A stretch of 64,000 nt of DNA from Stenotrophomonas nitritireducens. GTDB taxonomy: Bacteria; Pseudomonadota; Gammaproteobacteria; Xanthomonadales; Xanthomonadaceae. The DNA lies in the NCBI RefSeq assembly GCF_001431425.1, contig NZ_LDJG01000004.1:31811-95810 (forward strand), read 5' to 3'. A program made the position numbers and the translations under genes. The first letter of the stretch is position 1. Each line of letters begins with the position of its first letter. The notes beneath the pieces were generated by a model. That model did no database searches, had not been told where the DNA came from, and worked only from the letters and a program-made list of their open reading frames with translations. Shown piece after piece: positions 27,164 to 33,999 of the stretch.

Positions 27164-28345
27164 TCAGAAGCTCGCGCGCTGGGTCAGGTGCGCGGCGATC
27201 ATCTTCCTGAAGGGCGCCACGCCGTGCGCGGCGCGCAGCGCGGCACCGCGCAGCAGGCGGGCCGGCAGGCGGCTGTCGTTGTACAGCGTGGCGATGGCAT
27301 TGGTCGCCTCGTAGAGCGGCCAGGTCGCCAGCCTGTGCCCGCGCTCGTAGCGGGCCAGTACGGCAGCGGCGCCGATGTCGCCGCCGCGCGCGGCCGCGGT
27401 GGCGACCTCCTTCACCAGCCGCTGCTGGCTCTGCAGGCCGAAGTTGAAACCATGCGCGGTGACCGGATGCATGCCCACTGCGGCATCGCCGGCCAGCGCA
27501 TAGCGGTGCGCGGCGAAGCGGTGCGCGTACACGCCGACCAGCGGATAGACATGGCGCGCGCCCACCGGCCGCATCCGGCCCAGGCGCTGCTCGAAGAAGC
27601 CGGTGACGGCGTTGCCGAACGCCGCATCGTCCATCGCCATCAGTTCCTGGATCCCCTGCGGCGGCAGGGTGATCACCGCCGAACACTGCTCGCCCGGCAA
27701 GGGCAGCATCGCCAGCGTGCGGCCGTAGCCGAACCACTCCCAGGCGGCGTGGTGGTGCGGCTGCTCATGGTCGAGCCGGCACACCAGCATCGACTTGCCG
27801 AAGTCGCGCATCCGCGCGCCGATGCCCATCATCCGCCGGGTCGCCGAGAAACGGCTGTCGGCGGCCACCACCAGTCGCGCCGACAGGCGGCGGCCATCGT
27901 CGAGCACCACCGTGTTGGCCGCATCGCCGGTCTCGATCGCGGTCACTTTCGCGCCATCGACCAGCTCCAGTCCCGCCTGCCCCTGCACTGCCTCCCAGGC
28001 GGCGCGACGGATCAGGTGGTTCGGGACGAGCCAGCCCAGCTCGTCCACGTTCTCGTTGCCGGCGGCGAAACCGAGCGCGAACGGGGAGGCGCCATTCATG
28101 ACCCGGGCGCTGCGCAGCGGCGATACCTGGGCCGGGTCCAGGCGCTCCCACAGGCCCAGCCCGCGCATGATCTGCCGCGATGCGTGGGTCAGCGCGATCT
28201 CGCGGCCATCGAAGGCCGGTTCGGCCAGCGCCGCGGCCGGCTGCAGTTCGACCAGGGTCACCGACAGCCCCGTATCGGCCAGCCCCCGCGCCAGGCACAG
28301 CCCGGCCGGACCCGCACCCACCACCAGTACATCGACAGCCCGCAT
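27164..28345 (-). CDS. ubiM: FAD-dependent ubiquinone-biosynthesis hydroxylase (UbiM-like)
   Basis: A 393-residue class A flavoprotein monooxygenase of the UbiH/UbiI/VisC superfamily. The N-terminal dinucleotide fold is VDVLVVGAGPAGLCLARGLA. A mid-protein DG-type motif region is VVAADSRFSATRRMMGIGA. The second FAD motif is YALAGDAAVGMHPVTAHGFN, whose HPVTAHGFN wording is what I associate with UbiM rather than the HPxxGQG of UbiH/F/I. It would hydroxylate the ubiquinone ring precursor at the membrane. The start at 28345 follows GGAGG by 6 nt. UbiM is an inference; a general UbiH-family hydroxylase is certain. Confidence 0.75.
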   Translation of the reverse strand: MRAVDVLVVGAGPAGLCLARGLADTGLSVTLVELQPAAALAEPAFDGREIALTHASRQIMRGLGLWERLDPAQVSPLRSARVMNGASPFALGFAAGNENVDELGWLVPNHLIRRAAWEAVQGQAGLELVDGAKVTAIETGDAANTVVLDDGRRLSARLVVAADSRFSATRRMMGIGARMRDFGKSMLVCRLDHEQPHHHAAWEWFGYGRTLAMLPLPGEQCSAVITLPPQGIQELMAMDDAAFGNAVTGFFEQRLGRMRPVGARHVYPLVGVYAHRFAAHRYALAGDAAVGMHPVTAHGFNFGLQSQQRLVKEVATAAARGGDIGAAAVLARYERGHRLATWPLYEATNAIATLYNDSRLPARLLRGAALRAAHGVAPFRKMIAAHLTQRASF

Positions 28346-28489
28346 CTTCCGCCTCCGCATTCCGTGTCCGGCACAGCCTACGACCCGCGCGCGGCACCGG
28401 CCTTGATCCGGATCATGCGCTGCGGAGATCACCCGGCTCGATCCTGCGCCCCTGACCTCAGGCGCCGACCTGCGGGACCAGCCGGGACC

Positions 28490-29620
28490 TCACAGTCCGC
28501 CGCGGCGAGGCTCCAGGGTCGCTGCCGCCGGCGCCACCCCCGGCAAGGGCGCGGCTTCGACCGGCATTTCCAGCAGCGCCGTGTCGATTTCCGAAAGCGG
28601 GCTCTCGTCCGGGCAGGTCTCGTCCGGGAAACCAAAATGCTCCTTGAGCGCCTGCCCGCAGTTGGTGACGGCCTCCAGGTCGGCCCCTTCCACCTTGCAC
28701 TGGCGGTCGAAGGCGATAAGGAACGCATCCTTGCGGCGCACGAAATCGTCGCCGCATTTGCGCATCTGCTTGATCCGCTCCAGGTCGTCCTGCACCGCAT
28801 TGGTCCCGTCCAGCCCGTACTGTTTGAGCTCCTCGCGGGTGAGCACGCGCAGGCTGCGGTTAGGCACGGTCATCATCAGGTCGGCCACGCCCACCGCCAC
28901 GCCGTTGCGCTGCAGGTAGTCCTTCACGTTGTCGTAGACCTCGTGCAGTTCCTTGTTCAGCTCGGCACGCGAGGTCGCGGTGGAGCTGATGCGCATCATC
29001 CGGTGGATGCCGACCTTGCCCGAGATCAGCCGGTTGTCGCCGGCGGCCAGCACGAACACGCAGGCGCTGTGGCAGATGGAGCCTTCGCGCACCCAGATGG
29101 TCCAGCCGGCCTCGCCGATGCTGTCGCCGGCGACGATCGCCGCTTCCACCTGGCCGCCGCTGGAATCCAGGTCGAGCACGCGCTTGCCGATCTTCAGCGC
29201 ATCGGCCACCACCGCCAGGCGCGAGACCATCGCGGCGAAGGAGGGGTTGATCTTGCCGGCATAGCGCACCCGCACCAGCCCACGCTCGCGGCACGGCTCC
29301 AGCGCGGCATCGAGGGTCTTTCGGTCCAGCGCCTCCAGCGCGGCGCCGTCGCCGACCTCGCCGGTGTAGTCGGTATCGCAGCTGACCCAGGCCTTGCCGT
29401 TCTCCAGGGTCACTTCCGGCCAGGCCTTGTCCCGCGCCGGCTTCACCGGCGGCGGCGGCGGCGGCGCATCGGCCGCGTTGATCGACACCATGTGGTCGCC
29501 ATCGGCAGCCAGTGCCGCGGCCGGGTCGGCGGCGACGACCGGCTTGCCCTTGTCGGCGGGATTGCAGGCCAGCAGCCCGACACACAGCAGCAGCGGCGAC
29601 CACCAGAATCTGCGCAACAT
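28490..29620 (-). CDS. Lipoprotein with ClpP/crotonase-like protease fold (COG3904-like)
   Basis: A 376-residue lipoprotein with lipobox LLLCVGLLAC (Cys19), a Pro-rich linker with six consecutive prolines, and a domain resembling periplasmic ClpP-like proteins. VLDLDSSGGQVEAAIVAGDS is the oxyanion-side GG motif, SICHSACVFVLAAGDNRLIS contains the nucleophile-position SAC, and VGIHRMM supplies a His. The C-terminal third has several Cys, possibly disulphides. This supports a secreted serine-peptidase-like or degenerate relative; activity is unproven. Monocistronic and divergent from the Ada/AlkA gene. Confidence 0.75.
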   Translation of the reverse strand: MLRRFWWSPLLLCVGLLACNPADKGKPVVAADPAAALAADGDHMVSINAADAPPPPPPVKPARDKAWPEVTLENGKAWVSCDTDYTGEVGDGAALEALDRKTLDAALEPCRERGLVRVRYAGKINPSFAAMVSRLAVVADALKIGKRVLDLDSSGGQVEAAIVAGDSIGEAGWTIWVREGSICHSACVFVLAAGDNRLISGKVGIHRMMRISSTATSRAELNKELHEVYDNVKDYLQRNGVAVGVADLMMTVPNRSLRVLTREELKQYGLDGTNAVQDDLERIKQMRKCGDDFVRRKDAFLIAFDRQCKVEGADLEAVTNCGQALKEHFGFPDETCPDESPLSEIDTALLEMPVEAAPLPGVAPAAATLEPRRGGL

Positions 29621-29784
29621 GGAGAACGATCGGATCCGTACGATGGCGCCGCGCGCCGGGGAACGGACAGTCTAGTGCGCATTGCCGCTCCCGCCGCAAT
29701 GCCTCCTGAACTGACGATCCGTCATGAGCATTGATGTCCGGAAACGGCCAGTACGCACCTGCCGCCGGGCCTAGACTGGGCGCC

Positions 29785-31254
29785 ATGAACGGTCCCGCCC
29801 TGCCCAGCCACGAACAATGCGAACAGGCCCGCCTGGCCCGCGATGCGCGCTTCGACGGGCTGTTCTTCACCGCCGTGCGCAGCACCGGCATCTACTGCCG
29901 GCCGGTATGCCCGGCGCCGCCGCCGCGCCGCGACAACGTCAGTTACTACCCCACCGCCGCGGCCGCGGCTGCGGCCGGCTACCGTCCGTGCCTGCGCTGC
30001 CGGCCCGAACTGTCGCCGGACGATGCCAACTTCATGCAGGACCACACCCTGCACCGCGCGTTGGCGCTGCTGGACGAAGGCATCCTGCAGGACCAGCCCG
30101 CCGCCGCGCTGGCCGAGGCGATGGAGTTGAGCGCGCGCCAGTTGCAGCGGCTGTTCGTGGCCCGGCTCGGCGCGACGCCCGCGCAGCTGCACGCCACCCG
30201 CCGCCTGCTGCTGGCCAAGCAGTTGCTGACCGAAACCCACCTGCCGGTCACCGAGGTGGCGCTGGCGGCCGGTTTCAACAGCCTGCGCCGCTTCAACGCC
30301 GCCTTCCTCGCCGGCTGCGGCATGCCGCCAAGCGCGCTGCGCAAGCGCCACGGCGCGGTGGCCGGCGGCGAACCGGTGCTGCGGCTGGCCTATCGCCCGC
30401 CGCTGGATTTCCCGGCGATGCTCGCCTTCCTGCGCAAGCGGGCGATCCCCGGCATCGAACGCATCGACGCCGGCAGCTACCAGCGCGTGATCGTCGCCGA
30501 CGGCCGCGCCAGCCTGATCCGGGTCAGCGCCGATCCGAAACGTCCGGAGCTGCGCCTGCAGCTGGGCACCACTGATGCGCGCGCGATCCCGGCAATCGTG
30601 GCGAAGGTTCGGCGCGTGTTCGACCTCGATGCCGACCTGGCTACCGTCCATGCCTGCCTGGTGCACGAACCGCTGCTGGCGCGCGGCATCGCCCGGCGCC
30701 CGGGCCTGCGCATCCCCGGCGGCTGGGACGGCTTCGAGGTCGCCGCGCGCGCCGTGCTCGGCCAGCAGGTCAGCGTCGCCGCGGCCACCACGCTGGCGCG
30801 ACGGCTGGTCGACCGGTTCGGACACGTCCTGCCGGACATGCCCGACGGCCTGGACCGGCAATTCCCCACGCCCGCCGTACTGGCCGAGGCGCCACTGGAA
30901 AGCATCGGCCTGCCGCGCACCCGTGCGGCCACCCTGCGCGCGGTGGCGCTGGCCTGCGCCGAAGGCCGGCTGGAATTCAGCCGCTCGCAGACCCTGGAAC
31001 AGTTCGTCCACCAGGCCACCGCCCTGCCCGGCATCGGCCCGTGGACCGCGCACTACATGGCGCTGCGTGCGCTGGGCATGCCCGACGCCTTCCCCGCCGG
31101 CGACCTCGTGCTGCAGCAGGTACTGGGCGAAGGCCAGCGCCTGAGCGAACGCGCCACCGAGGCCCGCTCGCAGGCATGGCGTCCCTGGCGCGCCTACGCC
31201 GTGCTCCACCTCTGGCACCTGGCCGCAGAACCGAACAAGGAACCCGGGCAATGA
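29785..31254 (+). CDS. alkA: Ada/AraC/AlkA fusion: alkylation-response regulator and 3-methyladenine glycosylase
   Basis: A 489-residue protein with four parts. The N-terminal Ada metal domain has zinc Cys38, Cys42, Cys69 and Cys72 (STGIYCRPVC, GYRPCLRCRP), the same numbering as E. coli Ada. An AraC HTH pair follows (~85-185: MELSARQLQRLFVARLG, VTEVALAAGFNSLRRFN), then the AlkA N-terminal domain, then a HhH-GPD glycosylase domain (GIGPWTAHYMALRALGMPDA, catalytic Asp in FPAGDLVLQQ). Methyl transfer to Cys38 likely switches on transcription while the C-terminus excises alkylated bases. The stop overlaps the ogt start (ATGA). Confidence 0.93.
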   Translation: MNGPALPSHEQCEQARLARDARFDGLFFTAVRSTGIYCRPVCPAPPPRRDNVSYYPTAAAAAAAGYRPCLRCRPELSPDDANFMQDHTLHRALALLDEGILQDQPAAALAEAMELSARQLQRLFVARLGATPAQLHATRRLLLAKQLLTETHLPVTEVALAAGFNSLRRFNAAFLAGCGMPPSALRKRHGAVAGGEPVLRLAYRPPLDFPAMLAFLRKRAIPGIERIDAGSYQRVIVADGRASLIRVSADPKRPELRLQLGTTDARAIPAIVAKVRRVFDLDADLATVHACLVHEPLLARGIARRPGLRIPGGWDGFEVAARAVLGQQVSVAAATTLARRLVDRFGHVLPDMPDGLDRQFPTPAVLAEAPLESIGLPRTRAATLRAVALACAEGRLEFSRSQTLEQFVHQATALPGIGPWTAHYMALRALGMPDAFPAGDLVLQQVLGEGQRLSERATEARSQAWRPWRAYAVLHLWHLAAEPNKEPGQ

Positions 31255-31760
31255 CCCTCTACTACGACCGCTTCGACACTCCCATCGGCCCGCTCACCGT
31301 CGCCGCCGATGCCACCGGCCTGCGCCACATCCTGTTCGCGCAGAACCGCCATGACGCCAAGGGCCGCGAGCAGTGGCGGCACGACCCGGCCGCCGTCGCC
31401 GAACCGCGCCGGCAACTGCTGGACTACCTGCATGGCCGGCGCCGCGGCTTCGATCTGGCGCTGGCGCCGGTCGGCACCGAATTCCAGCTGCAGGTCTGGC
31501 ATGCGCTGGCCGAAATCCCGTTCGGCGGCACCTGGAGCTATCGCCAGCTGGCGCAGCGCATCGGCCGTCCCACCGCGACCCGCGCCGTGGGCGCCGCCAA
31601 CGGCCGCAACCCGCTGCCGATCGTGCTGCCCTGCCACCGGGTGATCGGCAACGACGGCACGCTGACCGGTTTCGGCGGCGGCCTGCCGACCAAGGCGGCG
31701 CTGCTGCGCCTGGAAGGCATCGGCAACGATGGCGCGCGGGTCGGCGACCTGTTCGGCTGA
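31251..31760 (+). CDS. ogt: Methylated-DNA-protein cysteine methyltransferase
   Basis: A 169-residue O6-alkylguanine-DNA alkyltransferase. The active-site Cys lies in NPLPIVLPCHRVIGNDGTLT. The DNA-binding HTH region FGGTWSYRQLAQRIGRPTAT and the Arg-containing AVGAANGRNP match Ogt. It removes alkyl groups stoichiometrically and is inactivated on use. It overlaps the Ada/AlkA fusion gene by 4 nt, so both are made together as one alkylation-damage module. Confidence 0.95.
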   Translation: MTLYYDRFDTPIGPLTVAADATGLRHILFAQNRHDAKGREQWRHDPAAVAEPRRQLLDYLHGRRRGFDLALAPVGTEFQLQVWHALAEIPFGGTWSYRQLAQRIGRPTATRAVGAANGRNPLPIVLPCHRVIGNDGTLTGFGGGLPTKAALLRLEGIGNDGARVGDLFG

Positions 31761-31837
31761 GCATTCGACCGATCCGGGAAAAAGCCCGGGTCAAAAGTCG
31801 TATTCGTCGCGTAACGAATGCCGCCTATCATGGGGGA

Positions 31838-33076
31838 ATGGTTTCCTTCCGCTTCCCCGTCGCGGCCCTGGCCTGCGCCCTGCTCGCCGCCTGTGCCACG
31901 ACACCGGCACCCTCCGCCTCCGCGCCGCCCACCGTCCTGCTGCTGTCCATCGACGGCCTGCGCGCGGACATGATCGAGCGCGGCTACAGCCCCAACCTCG
32001 CCCGCCTCGCCCGCGAAGGCGTGCGCTCGGTCGGCATGTCGCCGTCCTATCCCTCGCTCACCTTCCCCAACCACTACACGCTGGTCACCGGCCTGCGCCC
32101 TGACCACCACGGCATCATCCACAACAGCATGCGCGCCGAGGACCTGGGCGACTTCCGCCTCGACGACCGCGACGCGGTGACCAACCCGGCGTGGTGGGGC
32201 GGCGAGCCGATCTGGGTCGGCGTGGAGAAGGCCGGCTACAAGAGCGCCACCTGGTCATGGCCCGGCAGCGAAGCCGCCATCCAGGGCGTGCACGCCAGCC
32301 AGTGGCATGCCTACGACGAAAGCGTGCCCCTGCCCGAGCGCATGAAGCTGGTGCTGTCATGGCTGGAAGGCGCCCCCGACGGCCGCAAACCGCGCATGGT
32401 CGCCGCCTACATGGAGCCGGTAGACAAGGCCGGGCACAACCATGGCCCGGATTCGCCCGAGTACGCCGCCGCGCTGCACGAAGTGGACGCGGCCATCGGC
32501 CTGCTGCTGGACGGCATGCGCCGCGATGGCCTGCTCGACCGGACCAACGTGATCGTGGTTTCCGACCACGGCATGGCCAGCGTCCCGGCCGGACAGGTGA
32601 TCGCTACCGAAGACATGGTCGCGCCGGAAATCGCACGCGAAGTGTCGGTCGGCCAGTCGGTCGGCTTCGCCCCGCAGCCCGGCCGCGAGCAGGAGGCGGA
32701 AAAGGTGCTGCTCGGCGCGCACCCGCACTACGACTGCTGGAAGAAGGAACAACTGCCGGCCCGCTGGCACTACGGCACCCATCCGCGCATCCCGCCCATC
32801 GTCTGCCAGATGCATGAAGGCTGGGACGCGCTGACCCGCAGGAGCATCGCCAGGCGCTCGCCCGGCAGCCGCGGTTCGCACGGCTACGACCCGGCGCTGC
32901 CGTCGATGCAGGCGGTCTTCGTCGCCCGCGGCCCGTCGTTCCGGCAGGGCGTGCTGCTGCCGCGCTTCGACAACGTCGACGTCTACCCGCTGCTGGCGCG
33001 GCTGACCGGCATCACCGCGGCCCCCAACGATGGCGACCCGGAGACACTGCTGCAGGCGCTGCGCAAGCCGGACTGA
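31838..33076 (+). CDS. NPP family ectonucleotide pyrophosphatase/phosphodiesterase
   Basis: A 412-residue lipoprotein (lipobox LACALLAAC, Cys19) of the alkaline-phosphatase superfamily. Asp39 in LLLSIDGLRADM and nucleophile Thr75 in YPSLTFPNHYTLVTG fit the NPP pattern. Further metal ligands appear in MEPVDKAGHNHG, VVSDHGM and a late GSHGYD. Xanthomonas NPP is the structurally studied bacterial model, with the same Thr and two-zinc site. It hydrolyses nucleotide and other phosphodiesters in the periplasm. Bases GGGGGA lie directly before the ATG at 31838. A bidirectional terminator follows. Confidence 0.92.
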   Translation: MVSFRFPVAALACALLAACATTPAPSASAPPTVLLLSIDGLRADMIERGYSPNLARLAREGVRSVGMSPSYPSLTFPNHYTLVTGLRPDHHGIIHNSMRAEDLGDFRLDDRDAVTNPAWWGGEPIWVGVEKAGYKSATWSWPGSEAAIQGVHASQWHAYDESVPLPERMKLVLSWLEGAPDGRKPRMVAAYMEPVDKAGHNHGPDSPEYAAALHEVDAAIGLLLDGMRRDGLLDRTNVIVVSDHGMASVPAGQVIATEDMVAPEIAREVSVGQSVGFAPQPGREQEAEKVLLGAHPHYDCWKKEQLPARWHYGTHPRIPPIVCQMHEGWDALTRRSIARRSPGSRGSHGYDPALPSMQAVFVARGPSFRQGVLLPRFDNVDVYPLLARLTGITAAPNDGDPETLLQALRKPD

Positions 33077-33123
33077 CCCCCACCGGGGGCGATCCCTCTT
33101 CACCGCCCCTTGGCCGGGCAACA

Positions 33124-33149
33124 AAAAAGCGGCGCAAGCGCCGCTTTTT
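33124..33149. terminator. Bidirectional intrinsic terminator
   Basis: AAAAAGCGGCGC and its complement GCGCCGCTTTTT with a 2-4 nt loop lie between the convergent NPP and THX genes. A-run on one side and T-run on the other serve both strands. Confidence 0.9.
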
Positions 33150-33168
33150 GGCTGCTGCCAGACCGGGA

Positions 33169-33351
33169 TCAACCGGCCTTGGCCACCGTCTTCTTGGCCA
33201 CGGCCTTCTTGGCCGGCGCCTTGGCGACAGTCTTCTTGGCGACCGGCGCAGCTGCGCCCACGGCCACCTTGCTCACCGAATGCGAACGCGCATTGCCGTA
33301 GCTGGCGTTGTAGCGCTTGCCCTTGGCGGTCTTGCGGTCACCCTTACCCAT
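33169..33351 (-). CDS. 30S ribosomal protein THX with Lys/Ala-rich tail
   Basis: A 60-residue basic protein. MGKGDRKTAKGKRYNASYGN matches the THX (bTHX/S31-type) core, which in Thermus is a 26-residue 30S head protein. Beyond residue ~33 it has a repeated Ala/Lys/Val tail (AKKTVAKAP, AKKAVAKKTVAKA) like histone H1-like proteins. The start at 33351 follows AAGGAG by 8 nt; the longer frame adds 15 unrelated residues. The terminator at 33124 closes it. The tail could add rRNA or DNA binding; that is inference. Confidence 0.82.
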   Translation of the reverse strand: MGKGDRKTAKGKRYNASYGNARSHSVSKVAVGAAAPVAKKTVAKAPAKKAVAKKTVAKAG

Positions 33352-33459
33352 GTCGTCAACTCCTTGGTTTGAAATCAGATTGCCCCGTACTGACACGGGT
33401 TCGGCGAGGCCGCTGTAGCAGCGCCCCCGCGCGTGAGGTGGAAGCCTAACATGCGCCCC

Positions 33460-33870
33460 TCAATGTGCGCAGCTGGCGTCGTGCACGTGCAGGTGGTTGA
33501 GCCTGAGGTTCATCAGATGGGCCAACCCCACCAGCACGCCGCCGACGGTCATCACCACCGCGTGCGGCACCTGCGAATGGTGCAGTCCGGCGTGCAACAG
33601 GCCGGCCCAGAGCAGCGCCAGCCCCGGGACCAGCAGCGCCAGCGCGCGCAGCGCGCGGTGGCGGCGGTAACCCCAGAGCAGACTGAACAGGCCGAGGAAA
33701 GTCACGAAGACCACCACCGCCTGCTCGACACCATCGCTCAACCAGAACGACAACCCCAGCGAGGGAGCCAGCGCCAGCAATGCCGGCAACGCCGCGCAAT
33801 GCACCGCGCACAGCAGCGAGCCGGCGGCGCCGAAGCGGTCAAGGAACTGGCGGGACGATTTCGGCGGCAT
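33460..33870 (-). CDS. MerC-domain inner-membrane protein
   Basis: A 136-residue protein with four TM helices and the MerC signature CAVHC (Cys21, Cys25) in the first (GSLLCAVHCAALPALLALAP). The C-terminus is His/Cys-rich (LNHLHVHDASCAH), a probable metal-binding tail. MerC proteins carry mercury or other soft/borderline metals across the inner membrane; no other mer genes are present. It starts 27 bp from a Zur-box-like palindrome and is divergent from a ZnuD-like receptor, so a role in zinc handling is more likely than mercury resistance here. Confidence 0.85.
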   Translation of the reverse strand: MPPKSSRQFLDRFGAAGSLLCAVHCAALPALLALAPSLGLSFWLSDGVEQAVVVFVTFLGLFSLLWGYRRHRALRALALLVPGLALLWAGLLHAGLHHSQVPHAVVMTVGGVLVGLAHLMNLRLNHLHVHDASCAH

Positions 33871-33896
33871 GACTTTCAGCAGGGGCGGCGGCGCGT

Positions 33897-33915
33897 TATG
33901 GAATAATATAACATT
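33897..33915. promoter_or_regulatory. Putative Zur box shared by divergent MerC and ZnuD-like genes
   Basis: The 19-mer TATGGAATAATATAACATT matches the gammaproteobacterial Zur palindrome (AATGTTATA-N-TATAACATT) with the right half perfect and 6 of 9 left-half bases. It stands out as an AT-rich island in GC-rich DNA, 27 bp from the MerC start and 85 bp from the receptor start. TATAAC and TATATT could serve as -10 elements on either strand, so Zur binding would block both promoters when zinc is plentiful. Confidence 0.72.
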
Positions 33916-33999
33916 ATCGTCCCGCCCGGCTCCCCCTTTTCCCATCGCAGCCCGTTCAAGCCGTTCTGCGCCCCTCCATTGATACAAAGTAACAACACC

